This document shows, one piece after another, positions 1 to 7,884 of a stretch of 25,209 nucleotides of DNA. Both the position numbers and the translations under genes were made by a program. The notes below the pieces were generated by a model. It worked only from the letters and a program-made list of their open reading frames with translations, ran no database searches and was not told the DNA's origin. The stretch is from Firmicutes bacterium UBA5449 (lineage in GTDB: Bacteria > Bacillota > SHA-98 > UBA4971): positions 1 through 25,209 of the forward strand of contig DIQZ01000039.1 in the NCBI GenBank assembly GCA_002424305.1. Reading direction: 5' to 3'. Positions within the stretch are counted from its first letter, which is position 1, and every line of letters starts with the position of its first letter.

Positions 1-224
1 CCCTTGCTGTTCAGATTGGCATGTTCATTGTAACTGAAGGCGTTACTTATGCTCTATACCTTCCTGACATGCAAAAAGGTTTCAGATGTTCTATGTATCT
101 CATTCAGTTGATGGTAGTGGGAATACTATCACCGATAGCGGCCTGTCTTTCGAAAGGGGTATTCCTACTGGCCTCACAGGTGGAATTATCTCGCTCCGGA
201 AAGCATGAGCCTCCGGATGAATAG
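1..224 (+). CDS. C-terminal end of an unidentified membrane protein (partial, runs off the left edge)
   Basis: The reading frame is open from the window edge (first full codon at base 3) to a TAG at 222-224, so this is most likely the last ~73 residues of a longer protein rather than a small gene starting at the ATG at base 21. No good ribosome binding site precedes that ATG. The visible part has two hydrophobic stretches, roughly bases 6-60 and 90-175, and then a short charged tail, as expected for the last membrane helices of an integral membrane protein. The next gene starts 17 bases after the stop, so the two are probably co-transcribed. I do not recognise the family, and no function should be assigned from this fragment. 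Confidence 0.5.
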   Translation, partial: LAVQIGMFIVTEGVTYALYLPDMQKGFRCSMYLIQLMVVGILSPIAACLSKGVFLLASQVELSRSGKHEPPDE

Positions 225-241
225 AGGATAATGAGAAATAG

Positions 242-1108
242 ATGGAAAAGGTATTCGACTTCATAGATAAGTCCGGCGCGCAATATGTAAAGGAATTACA
301 GGTATTACTTGGCCAACCATCTATATCTGTTCATAACGATGGTATTGAAGAGACAGTTGCCATTGTGAAAAAGCTGCTGCAAGACATCTCCCCAAATGTA
401 GAAGTAATAGTCCCCGGCAAAAAGTCAGCTCCTATTCTATGCGCTGAGATATCCGGTGAAACTAAAAAAACCATTCTCTTCTACAACCATTATGACGTTA
501 GGCCTCCAGCGACTATTGACGAGTGGAAGTATCAGCCCTTTGGCGGTACAATTGACGGCGGCAAGATTTATGCAAGTGGAGCTGCAGACAATAAGGGCGA
601 CCTTATGGCGAGGATAAAAGCAATTGAAGCCTTGATTAAGATTAAAGAGACGCTACCTTTAACAGTGAAGTTCATTATTGAAGGGGAAGCAGAAAGTGGC
701 AGCCCCACGCTGGCCGACGTAGTCTCATTGCGCCCTGAGCTGTTGCATGCAGACTTATGCATTTCAGCAACGGGAAGTAGCGATGATGAAGGCAGGCTTG
801 AGTTGACAATAATGAACAATCAGTGTCCGGACTGCCCGAACCGTAAAGCCGACATAATCAGTGCAGTCGCTGAAGCAGTGACAGAGTTTCATCAACGCAG
901 TCCTGTAGTATTGTCAAGTTCTACTAAGTCAAGCCCTATGCTCGAGGCAGTATCAAAACTGGGCATACCTGTAATAGGGTTAGGTATTGCGAACAGAGGG
1001 TCGCGTGTACACGGTTCCGATGAAAACATTAATACCGCTGATTTTCTGGATGGTATAAAGTTAATTGCCTTTATCATGCAGAAACTGTCAGGCAGTGATG
1101 AGACCTGA
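242..1108 (+). CDS. Shortened M20-family (ArgE/DapE/carnosinase-like) protein, probably catalytically inactive
   Basis: 288 residues against about 380-460 for normal M20 peptidases/deacylases. The N-terminal catalytic half is clear: NHYDVRP (H83, D85) and GAADNKGD (D116) are metal-site motifs. The C-terminal catalytic half is also present, with H257 in RVHGSDEN. The roughly 150-170-residue lid/dimerisation domain that should lie between them is absent; the frame runs continuously from the LCISATG region (about 172-178) to the C-terminal half. The motif normally read as EGxEExGS is EGEAESGS here, so the general-base Glu is Ala150 while the metal-ligand Glu (E151) remains. The metal-ligand Asp after CIS is Ala176. 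Known family: two-zinc hydrolases that use partner residues from the lid. Inference: a pseudoenzyme or a protein with a new role. It sits between a membrane protein and a P-loop/NDT-like protein on the same strand. Family assignment is solid; function is unknown. Confidence 0.85.
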   Translation: MEKVFDFIDKSGAQYVKELQVLLGQPSISVHNDGIEETVAIVKKLLQDISPNVEVIVPGKKSAPILCAEISGETKKTILFYNHYDVRPPATIDEWKYQPFGGTIDGGKIYASGAADNKGDLMARIKAIEALIKIKETLPLTVKFIIEGEAESGSPTLADVVSLRPELLHADLCISATGSSDDEGRLELTIMNNQCPDCPNRKADIISAVAEAVTEFHQRSPVVLSSSTKSSPMLEAVSKLGIPVIGLGIANRGSRVHGSDENINTADFLDGIKLIAFIMQKLSGSDET

Positions 1109-1171
1109 CTCTTGCGAAGATTTATAGTTGCCTACTTAGATACCGACTACCGGCACAAGGAGGGATGATGA

Positions 1172-2221
1172 GTGAAAGTAATCTGTACCGGCACAAGTGG
1201 TTCGGGAAAACTAGAATACTTGAAACAAGCAGTGGATGAAGCTAAACGTCAGGGTGCAAGCATCCATCTCTATAACATCGGAGACCTTATGTTTAAGAAA
1301 GCAGAGGAACTCGAGTGCCCCACAAGTCCGGAGAAAATCCTAGACCTTTCTCCTTCAAGTTTACGAGCATTACGTGCAGCGGTCTTTGAGGAGATTTTGA
1401 AAGAGTCTGAGAAGGTGGAACACTGTATCATAAGCACGCACGGGTGTTTCCGCTGGAAAAACTATCTTATGCCCGCGTTTGATGTGCATTACCTAAACGA
1501 ATTGCAGCCGGACCTGTACATTACAGTAATTGACAGTATCCTGAATGTATCAAAGCGGCTTCATCAGTCTCCTGCATGGAAGGGACGCTTATCTTTGAAA
1601 GATATTCTCATATGGCGTGATGAGGAGATATTTGTCGCAAAGATGATGGCATCTTTTCAGCGAAAACCTCACTATGTAGTGGCGATAGAGCAACCTTCAA
1701 CAACCATATACAACCTTATGTTCAAGCCCGATATGACAAAAGTATACTTGAGTTTCCCCATAACACTTATGATTGATGACACAAAGAAAATGAACGAGGT
1801 CAGGGAGTTTCGTGACAAACTCAGAGAGCATTTTGAGGTCTTCGATCCCCTGGCTGTGGAAGACACTGAATTGACATACAGAGTAGATAAAAACTCTGAA
1901 GAAGTGTATGATATTACCAAACTCACTGAGGACTTTGGGCTTACACCTGCTGACAGGGCTGAAATAGAAGACCAAACAGTTGTCCGAGACTACATGCTAA
2001 TTGAGCAGAGTGACATGGTGATTGTGTATTATCCTACTGACAAGACATCACCGGGTGTACTCTGTGAGATTATTTATGGTTCGACTAACAACAAAGAGGT
2101 ACATGCTGTCTTTAAAGAGCGGGTCAGCCCATTTCTTAAGTTCCACTGCACAAAGGTCTTTGCTGATTCGGAAGATTTTTTTGAGTACTTGAAGGAAACA
2201 GGTAGGATTAATGAAGAGTAG
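1172..2221 (+). CDS. P-loop kinase-like domain joined to a nucleoside 2-deoxyribosyltransferase-like domain
   Basis: 349 residues, starting at GTG 1172, seven bases after an AAGGGAGG-class site (AAGGAGGG, 1157-1164); the nearby ATGs at 1165 and 1168 are out of frame. Residues ~1-190 look like an adenylate-kinase-type P-loop domain, with GTSGSGK at residues 6-12. The residue after the Walker A lysine is Leu instead of the usual Ser/Thr, so Mg-ATP binding may be weakened. Residues ~190-320 resemble the NDT fold: VYLSFPIT at its start, RDYMLIEQSDMVIVYY in the middle, and SPGVLCEI, where the Glu matches the family's catalytic position. The family transfers deoxyribose between bases or hydrolyses nucleotides. 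Nothing shows what this protein acts on, though nucleotide metabolism or nucleotide signalling is likely. The gene lies 63 bases after the degenerate M20 gene and about 30 before the diguanylate cyclase gene, so it may share a transcript with both. Confidence 0.7.
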   Translation: MKVICTGTSGSGKLEYLKQAVDEAKRQGASIHLYNIGDLMFKKAEELECPTSPEKILDLSPSSLRALRAAVFEEILKESEKVEHCIISTHGCFRWKNYLMPAFDVHYLNELQPDLYITVIDSILNVSKRLHQSPAWKGRLSLKDILIWRDEEIFVAKMMASFQRKPHYVVAIEQPSTTIYNLMFKPDMTKVYLSFPITLMIDDTKKMNEVREFRDKLREHFEVFDPLAVEDTELTYRVDKNSEEVYDITKLTEDFGLTPADRAEIEDQTVVRDYMLIEQSDMVIVYYPTDKTSPGVLCEIIYGSTNNKEVHAVFKERVSPFLKFHCTKVFADSEDFFEYLKETGRINEE

Positions 2222-2250
2222 GTAGTAATAACACCCGTAGGGAGATGGGT

Positions 2251-3366
2251 ATGGAGCTGTTACTTATTTTACTCATAGATTCCATAGCTCCTGATACCCT
2301 TTTTGCAGAATCGCCAGGTGACACTCTTTCTCTTACTCCGACAAATGTTGTAGTTCCTATATCATGGCTCATTGCAGTTGGTATTGTATTAATTGCGGCT
2401 ATTGCTTTAGCGGCAACTGCAAGAAGGTCAAAACGGATTGCGGAAAAGATCGCATCCAGGCTTTGTGAATCTGAAATTCAGTATTGCAGACTCGTCGAAA
2501 GCATGAGTGACGGTGTTTTTGTTACCGGCCTTGACGGGGTAGTTACATATGTGAACAAAGCATTTTGCAAATGTTTTGACTCTATGCCTCAAGATATCAT
2601 CGGCAATCAGCTGGAATGTCTTTTGGGTAATAAGTCATTTCAGCAAATAGCGGCAGCTCTTGACGACAAAGTCGAACCGGCCCGTACTACTTTCGTGGTA
2701 ACTCTCAACCCGGCAGGCAAATCCGAGCACCTAGAAGTAGACTTGGGTTTCATTTGCCGGAATAATATCCCCATAGCGATTCGGGGCGTGGTCAGGAACA
2801 TATCAGCTGGAACAGCTCTCGAAAAGGAACTTGCCAAAGCACGTTACCTCTATCAAGAAGCGAAACAGATGGCAGCTACCGACTCAGTTACCGGTCTTTA
2901 TAATCATAGGTACTTACAGGAACGATTTAATGAAGAGCTGAAGAAAGCCAGGCAATATGGAGGAGCCCTTTCTGTTCTGATGATTGACATAGACGGATTC
3001 AAAGACTACAATGACGCATTTGGCCACCTGGCAGGGGATGATGCTCTACGCATAGTGTCAAAGCTTCTCATAACCTCTGTCCGTTCTACTGATGTAGTCG
3101 CTCGCTACGGTGGAGAAGAGTTTGTTATTCTGCTATTAGAAGCAGAGAAAGTACCTGCCACCAAAGTAGCCGAAAATATACGAGCTCGAATTGATGCCCA
3201 TTCTTTCCCTCACCAGACTCAACTGCCTACAAGTGGTCTGACTGTAAGCATAGGAGTTGCGACTTATCCCACGGACGGTAAGACTAAGAAGGACTTGCTC
3301 TATGCAGCAGATATGGCCTGCTATCAAGGGAAACGCGAAGGAAAGAACCGAGTCGTGAAAGCGTAA
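2251..3366 (+). CDS. Membrane-anchored PAS-GGDEF diguanylate cyclase
   Basis: Makes the second messenger cyclic di-GMP from two GTP. An ATG at 2245 directly abuts the GGGAG site (2240-2244), so ATG 2251 is preferred (371 residues). Layout: a hydrophobic N-terminus that could be a signal peptide ending near LFA-E, a membrane helix at about residues 35-57, a PAS domain at about 75-190, a short coiled linker, and a GGDEF domain at about 205-371. The active-site motif GGEEF is intact (287-291). The inhibitory I-site RxxD is present as RSTD (278-281), at the standard spacing upstream, so the enzyme should be active and subject to product inhibition. Almost nothing is exposed outside the membrane, so the signal is probably sensed by the cytoplasmic PAS domain; its ligand is unknown. 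No EAL or other effector domain is visible in the window. Confidence 0.93.
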   Translation: MELLLILLIDSIAPDTLFAESPGDTLSLTPTNVVVPISWLIAVGIVLIAAIALAATARRSKRIAEKIASRLCESEIQYCRLVESMSDGVFVTGLDGVVTYVNKAFCKCFDSMPQDIIGNQLECLLGNKSFQQIAAALDDKVEPARTTFVVTLNPAGKSEHLEVDLGFICRNNIPIAIRGVVRNISAGTALEKELAKARYLYQEAKQMAATDSVTGLYNHRYLQERFNEELKKARQYGGALSVLMIDIDGFKDYNDAFGHLAGDDALRIVSKLLITSVRSTDVVARYGGEEFVILLLEAEKVPATKVAENIRARIDAHSFPHQTQLPTSGLTVSIGVATYPTDGKTKKDLLYAADMACYQGKREGKNRVVKA

Positions 3367-3371
3367 TGCCT

Positions 3372-3417
3372 GTATAGAAAGGAATCTATGTGATACTATT
3401 TCAAAAGCCTTCTATAC
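3372..3417. repeat. Inverted repeat at the convergent junction of the GGDEF and delta-like genes
   Basis: GTATAGAAAGG (3372-3382) pairs with CCTTCTATAC (3408-3417), a 10-bp stem with one bulged A and a loop of about 25 bases. It lies just after the stop of the GGDEF gene and covers the end of the opposing minus-strand gene. No clear T run follows on either strand, so it may be a weak bidirectional 3' end hairpin rather than a strong terminator. Confidence 0.4.
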
Positions 3418-3710
3418 GATTTGGATATTTCTCTTACCATGTATATTTTGTTTCCATCAATTAAGAGGTCAAGTAAGCCCAGGGAAATCGGTGAAAGAAT
3501 GCCTCCAAATACATCAGTGACTATTTCGCGTTTCTCAGAAGCCGGCACTCCCGGATTTGAGAGTGTTCTTTCGAGAATCGCATACGATGATAGAACACCA
3601 TCGATCTCTGCAAGCTCATAATTGACAATTGAGGGATGCCAACGTTCAGTTGCAATTGAAAACAGCGCCCTTGCAAGTGTCTCGTGGTTTTCAGTATCGA
3701 TTATATCCAT
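3396..3710 (-). CDS. Standalone N-terminal domain of F1Fo ATP synthase delta subunit (OSCP)-like protein
   Basis: 104 residues on the minus strand, starting at the ATG complementary to 3708-3710, with a strong GGAGGA-type site on the minus strand (complement of ~3718-3724), about 8 bases upstream; the gene looks genuinely translated. The sequence is all-helical and follows the N-terminal domain of AtpH: a LARALFSIA-type first helix, then LERTLSNPGVPASEKREIV (the typical 'L..P.i...eK' turn), then LLDLLIDGNKI...ISKSYRRLL. Normal delta subunits have about 175-185 residues; this one stops exactly where the N-terminal six-helix domain ends, and the C-terminal part that binds subunit b is missing. 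There is no room for it downstream, since the convergent GGDEF gene ends at 3366. No other ATP synthase genes are nearby. Could be a decayed paralogue or a separate F1-binding or regulatory protein. Fold assignment is moderately sure, role unknown. Confidence 0.6.
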   Translation of the reverse strand: MDIIDTENHETLARALFSIATERWHPSIVNYELAEIDGVLSSYAILERTLSNPGVPASEKREIVTDVFGGILSPISLGLLDLLIDGNKIYMVREISKSYRRLLK

Positions 3711-3849
3711 GTTATTATTCCTCCACTAATAGTCTTTTTCGTTTTCTTCCATTCTATGAATCACGTTTCAGTTGCAAAGGAAGTCTTGGTTTTGGCTTGT
3801 ATGACATATTTACCAAAGAAAGACTGTATCCGGAAAGGCAGGGAGGATA

Positions 3850-4713
3850 ATGGAAGGCATTGCATATGTAAACGATACTTTCATGCCGCTTGAGACCGGG
3901 CAAATATCAATTGAAGACAGGGGTTTTCAATTAGGTGATGGTGTATACGAAGTAATAAAGACCTACAATAGTGTCCCCTTCGCCTTGGAGGGGCATTTGA
4001 ATCGCTTAGACAGAAGCTTAAACATGTTGGAACTGCCCTTGCCTAAAAGCCGAAAGGAACTGAAACGATTAATACGGGAAGCGCTCCGGCGGAGCGGTTT
4101 TCAAGACGCGCTAATATACTTGCAGATTACTCGAGGATGGGCACCCAGGCAGCACGCTTTCCCGGACAAAGTCAAGCCTACTTTAGTATTAACAGTTCGC
4201 AGAGCACGGTCCATTCCGCAAGACCTGTATGACCATGGAGCATCTGCAATTGTCACCGGTGATGAGCGTTGGCTAAGGTGTGATATCAAAAGTATCTGCA
4301 TTCTACCTAATGTGCTTGCAAAAGAAAAGGCGACCCGCGTCGGAGCGTTTGAAGCAATCCTGGCAAGAGACGATCGCATAACAGAAGGCACTAGTTCTAA
4401 TGTGGTTGCAATAAAGTCAGGTAGAATATACACTGCGCCTGAAGGGAACTGGATACTCTCGGGGGTCACCAGAGCGCACGTGCTTGACCTGGCGCGCAGA
4501 GAATGTATGATTGTAATTGAAGAGTTCTTCGACCCTGAATTCCTCATGTCAGCGGATGAAGTTTTTATTACCAATACGTCTTTTGAAGTCATGCCGGTGG
4601 TTACCATTGACAAGCAGTCTATCGGGGATGGACAACCGGGCAAGATAACATGTCGGCTTGGTCAGCTTTATAAAGAAGAGGTCTTGCTACACACAACACA
4701 AACTGTACTGTGA
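3850..4713 (+). CDS. dat: D-amino-acid transaminase (class IV PLP aminotransferase)
   Basis: 287 residues, preceded by an AGGGAGGA-type site. Catalyses D-alanine + 2-oxoglutarate to pyruvate + D-glutamate (EC 2.6.1.21), supplying D-amino acids for peptidoglycan. Class IV features: DRGFQLGDGVYEVIKTYN near residues 23-40, the PLP lysine K147 within the RWLRCDIKS segment that is typical of D-alanine transaminases, LPNVLAKEKA after it, and TEGTSSNVVA at about 178-187, which binds the cofactor phosphate. The RWLRCDIKS context favours Dat over branched-chain aminotransferase (IlvE) or aminodeoxychorismate lyase (PabC), which belong to the same superfamily. It is divergent from the delta-like gene across about 140 bases, where the promoters of both should lie, and is followed after 35 bases by a HAD phosphatase gene on the same strand. 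Confidence 0.9.
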   Translation: MEGIAYVNDTFMPLETGQISIEDRGFQLGDGVYEVIKTYNSVPFALEGHLNRLDRSLNMLELPLPKSRKELKRLIREALRRSGFQDALIYLQITRGWAPRQHAFPDKVKPTLVLTVRRARSIPQDLYDHGASAIVTGDERWLRCDIKSICILPNVLAKEKATRVGAFEAILARDDRITEGTSSNVVAIKSGRIYTAPEGNWILSGVTRAHVLDLARRECMIVIEEFFDPEFLMSADEVFITNTSFEVMPVVTIDKQSIGDGQPGKITCRLGQLYKEEVLLHTTQTVL

Positions 4714-4748
4714 GTGTTTACATGTATTCCTAGTTAGGCGGTGGTTAG

Positions 4749-5474
4749 ATGATTCGTTGCGTTCTCTTTGACCTTGACGGAACCCTGGTTCACTTTGAAT
4801 ATGACGATTTTCTGAATGAGTATTTTAGGGCAGTTACGAACACAGTAGCCCCATTAATAGAACCAAGACGATTTACCGGAGCGCTTGTTGCCGCCACTGA
4901 AGCCATGATCAGAGACTTAAACCCTTCACGCTTAAACAGCCAGGTTTTTGTGGATGACTTCTTCAAGAGAGTCAATGTCTCCGAAGATGTTCTTATGCCC
5001 GTATTTGAGGAGTTCTACATGACAGAATTCACGAAGCTCAGGAATGTGCTGGGGGTTCAGCCTCACCCTAAGGCCAGAGAGATACTGGCTTTCTTGCTTC
5101 ATGAAGGCTATGATGTGGTCATTGCGACGAATGCAGTCTTTCCACTTGAGGCTATCGAGGAACGGATGAGATGGGGCGGAATTGCAGAACTACCGTATAA
5201 CTTAATCACTTGTTATGACACAATGCATTTTTGCAAGCCCAACCTGGAGTATTATGAAGAAACTCTAAGAATCGTTGGGCATGAACCTGAGGAGTGTTTG
5301 ATGGTAGGGAACAACGTGGATGAAGATATTATCGCAGGGGCCCTTGGCCTGAAGACTTACCTTGTTGAAGATTTTCTGCTGGACAGCGGAGCAAATAAGT
5401 GCGCCCCCGATTTCCGTAGTGACTTTAGTGAACTTGCTGAGTTCGTGCTGTCAGGCAAGGTACAGACGTTATGA
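4749..5474 (+). CDS. HAD-superfamily phosphatase (subfamily IA-like)
   Basis: 241 residues. All four HAD motifs are present: FDLDGT with nucleophile D8 and D10 (motif I), ATNA near residue 126 (motif II), the lysine in CKPNLEYYE near residue 162 (motif III), and VGNNVDEDI near residues 183-191 (motif IV, with the magnesium-binding acidic residues). A helical cap lies between motif I and II. The family hydrolyses small phosphorylated metabolites through an aspartyl-phosphate; the actual substrate cannot be told from the sequence. It lies between the D-amino-acid transaminase (35 bases upstream) and a lipid kinase (42 bases downstream), so it is probably part of the same operon. Confidence 0.88.
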   Translation: MIRCVLFDLDGTLVHFEYDDFLNEYFRAVTNTVAPLIEPRRFTGALVAATEAMIRDLNPSRLNSQVFVDDFFKRVNVSEDVLMPVFEEFYMTEFTKLRNVLGVQPHPKAREILAFLLHEGYDVVIATNAVFPLEAIEERMRWGGIAELPYNLITCYDTMHFCKPNLEYYEETLRIVGHEPEECLMVGNNVDEDIIAGALGLKTYLVEDFLLDSGANKCAPDFRSDFSELAEFVLSGKVQTL

Positions 5475-5501
5475 ATTACATAGCTTTGCTCAAGATTGAA
5501 T

Positions 5502-5507
5502 AGGAGG
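5502..5507 (+). promoter_or_regulatory. Ribosome binding site that sets the start of the lipid kinase gene
   Basis: AGGAGG lies inside the longest possible reading frame (which opens at TTG 5496) and 9 bases before TTG 5517. This places the true start at 5517. Confidence 0.75.
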
Positions 5508-5516
5508 CAATTTGGA

Positions 5517-6398
5517 TTGCGAGCTAAGATCATTGTAAATCCTAAGGCAGGTCGGGGTAAGGCACAAATAGCTATCCCCATCATCCACCGGGTTTTTGCA
5601 TCCCGAAAAATAGAGTTTGACATCTATGTCACTGAAGGGCCCGGAGATGCTACCGATGAGGCTCAGCGTGCGGCTCAACGAGGATATGATGCTGTTATTT
5701 CCGCCGGAGGAGACGGAACTGCAAACGAAGTGGTTAACGGTATTGCCGGACATGACATAACACTGGGAATAATCCCGTGTGGTAGCGGTAACGACTTAGC
5801 TATCAGTATGGAGATACCCAGGGACATAGAGCAAGCCTGCCAAATAATACTTGCAGGAAAGACGCGAAAACGTGATCTCGGTCGAGTTATTGACAGATAC
5901 TTTGCAAATGCTGTTGGTGTCGGGTTCGATGCACAGGTAGCAAGAACCGTAAACAAACATCTCAAGAATTTTCCCATCAGAGGAGTACCCCTGTATACCC
6001 TGGCAATTCTCAAGACATTGCTGCAGTATCAAGGTTGTGAGGCACGTATCACCATTGATGACAAAACAGTGATTAATCTTCATCCTCTGCTTATAGCAGT
6101 GGGCATAGGAAGAACTTATGGCGGCGGAATACCTATTGTCCCGCATGCAATTGCCGATGACGGCTTATATGACATATGTACAGTTGAAGCCCTAGGAAGT
6201 CTGGAAGCCATTACTAAATTACCAAAGGCTCTCAAGGGAACACATATCGATGACCCCAAGGCCACAATAACGCGTGGAAGCCACGTTCGTATCCAGCTTT
6301 CCACTGTAATGCCTCTTCACATGGATGGTGAAGTATTCGAGGCTGATTCGATGGAGTTCTCAATAATTCCGGGCGGACTGCGAGTGTTCCATCCTTAA
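5517..6398 (+). CDS. Diacylglycerol kinase-family lipid kinase (DgkB/YegS-like)
   Basis: 293 residues from TTG 5517; the upstream in-frame TTG at 5496 lies before the AGGAGG site and is rejected. The DAGK catalytic domain carries VNPKAGRGKA at residues 7-16, the nucleotide-binding GGDGTANE at 64-71, and PCGSGNDLA at about 87-95. The C-terminal beta-sandwich domain follows, with the conserved DDGLYDICTV and DGEVFE stretches. Members phosphorylate diacylglycerol (recycling it into phospholipid in Gram-positive bacteria) or other lipids; DgkB is the likely equivalent, but the lipid substrate cannot be read from the sequence. It is a peripheral cytoplasmic-membrane enzyme. The gene follows the HAD phosphatase by 42 bases and precedes rimO by 68. 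Confidence 0.87.
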   Translation: MRAKIIVNPKAGRGKAQIAIPIIHRVFASRKIEFDIYVTEGPGDATDEAQRAAQRGYDAVISAGGDGTANEVVNGIAGHDITLGIIPCGSGNDLAISMEIPRDIEQACQIILAGKTRKRDLGRVIDRYFANAVGVGFDAQVARTVNKHLKNFPIRGVPLYTLAILKTLLQYQGCEARITIDDKTVINLHPLLIAVGIGRTYGGGIPIVPHAIADDGLYDICTVEALGSLEAITKLPKALKGTHIDDPKATITRGSHVRIQLSTVMPLHMDGEVFEADSMEFSIIPGGLRVFHP

Positions 6399-6466
6399 TG
6401 TAGAAGTCGCGAAGTAGCATGCTTTGCAGAAATAAATATATAAACGAAGAGAAGTTGTGATAGTCC

Positions 6467-7804
6467 ATGAGAACGAGTGTAGCACTGGTATCATTAGGAT
6501 GTGCGAAAAATCTGGTAGACTCTGAAGTCATGATAGGCCTCCTCTCGGAGGCCGGATTTGAACCGACTACTGATTTGGATAAGGCAGACGTATTAATAGT
6601 AAATACTTGCGCTTTTATAGACGAGGCTCAAGAAGAAGCAGTGGATACTATACTCCACCTTGCGGAGTTTCGGAAGAAGAGTCGATTCCGCAAGTTAGTA
6701 GTTACCGGTTGTCTGGCTCAACGATTCCCGGAAGACCTGATTGCTGAGATACCGGAAATTGACTCAGTAGTAGGTACCGGCGATTTCCACAAGATAGTCA
6801 AAGTAGTCCGGGATACCCTAGCCGGTAAACGGGTCAAACTCGTCAGCAAAAAGCCGGCTTTTATCTACAATGACACGCTTCCTCGTTGCATCTCAACTCC
6901 TAAGCATACTGCGTACATCAAAATAGCGGAAGGCTGCAATAACCGCTGTTCATACTGTGTTATTCCGGAGCTTAGGGGGGACTTTCGTTCGAGGCCTATT
7001 GATTCAATAGTAACGGAAGCCCGACACTTAGCCAAAGGCGGCGCAAGAGAGCTCATTCTCATTGCCCAAGACACAACCAGGTATGGTAAGGATCTTTATG
7101 GAACGTATTCCCTGGATAAGTTGCTCAAAGAAGTATGTCGGATAGATGAAATAGAATGGGTGCGGGTTCTCTACATGTATCCTACCAGGGTAACCGACGA
7201 GCTAATTGAGGTCATAGCATCAGAGCCTAAGGTCTGTAAGTATGTAGATCTTCCTCTTCAACACGTAGATGACGAGCTCCTGCGACTTATGAACCGTCAA
7301 GGGCAAATTGAAGAAGCCCAACAGACAATTGAGAAATTTCGGGAGGCTATTCCCGATGTCACAGTAAGAAGCACATTCATTGTGGGTTTCCCCGGTGAAA
7401 CAGAGAGAAAGTTCCAAAAGCTACTGGATTTTCTCAAAGAAACGCGCCTGGACAGGGTGGGTATTTTTACGTATTCACCTGAATCAGGGACACCTGCATC
7501 ATTCCTTCCAGGTCGTATTAAGAAAACAGTGAAAAAAATGCGGAAACACAAAGCTATGGAAGTCCAGAGGCTCATCTCCAGAGAAAACAACGAAGCAAAA
7601 ATAGGCCGGGTTATGAAGGTACTGATAGAAGGCAGAGCAGAAGAAAGTAAGCTGGTTACAGTCGGACGTTCGCAGGCAGAAGCCCCGGATATCGATGGTC
7701 TGATATATATCGGAAACCAACATCCTATGCCAGGCGAATTCAAGCTTGTGAGAGTCACTGATGCAGGTGATTATGACCTAGTAGGAGAGATTGTATCTTC
7801 CTGA
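6467..7804 (+). CDS. rimO: Ribosomal protein S12 methylthiotransferase RimO
   Basis: 445 residues, the usual length. A radical-SAM enzyme that adds a methylthio group to the conserved aspartate of ribosomal protein S12. The N-terminal UPF0004 domain opens with VSLGCAKNLVDSE, diagnostic for RimO, and has the three cluster cysteines C12, C48 and C82. The radical-SAM motif is C157-x3-C161-x2-C164 in GCNNRCSYC. The C-terminal TRAM domain has the RSQAEAPDIDG region that favours RimO over MiaB and MtaB. The ribosome binding site is weak (GAAGAGAAG about 15-20 bases upstream). It lies downstream of the lipid kinase on the same strand, an association without an obvious functional link. Confidence 0.95.
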   Translation: MRTSVALVSLGCAKNLVDSEVMIGLLSEAGFEPTTDLDKADVLIVNTCAFIDEAQEEAVDTILHLAEFRKKSRFRKLVVTGCLAQRFPEDLIAEIPEIDSVVGTGDFHKIVKVVRDTLAGKRVKLVSKKPAFIYNDTLPRCISTPKHTAYIKIAEGCNNRCSYCVIPELRGDFRSRPIDSIVTEARHLAKGGARELILIAQDTTRYGKDLYGTYSLDKLLKEVCRIDEIEWVRVLYMYPTRVTDELIEVIASEPKVCKYVDLPLQHVDDELLRLMNRQGQIEEAQQTIEKFREAIPDVTVRSTFIVGFPGETERKFQKLLDFLKETRLDRVGIFTYSPESGTPASFLPGRIKKTVKKMRKHKAMEVQRLISRENNEAKIGRVMKVLIEGRAEESKLVTVGRSQAEAPDIDGLIYIGNQHPMPGEFKLVRVTDAGDYDLVGEIVSS

Positions 7805-7884
7805 TAGGAAGGAAATGTGAGAACTATGGAGAAAGACTATTGATCGGAGGGTTAATGAAGATTTGTGGGTAGGGAGGGGGGAGA

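Noticed and set aside
700..860. A frameshift or assembly error as the cause of the short M20 gene
   Set aside because: The frame stays open through the junction and resumes the correct C-terminal motifs; there is no displaced lid-domain sequence in another frame.
4101..4643. A 180-codon open frame on the minus strand inside the D-amino-acid transaminase gene
   Set aside because: It lies fully opposite a well-supported enzyme gene, has no ribosome binding site and no family-like pattern.
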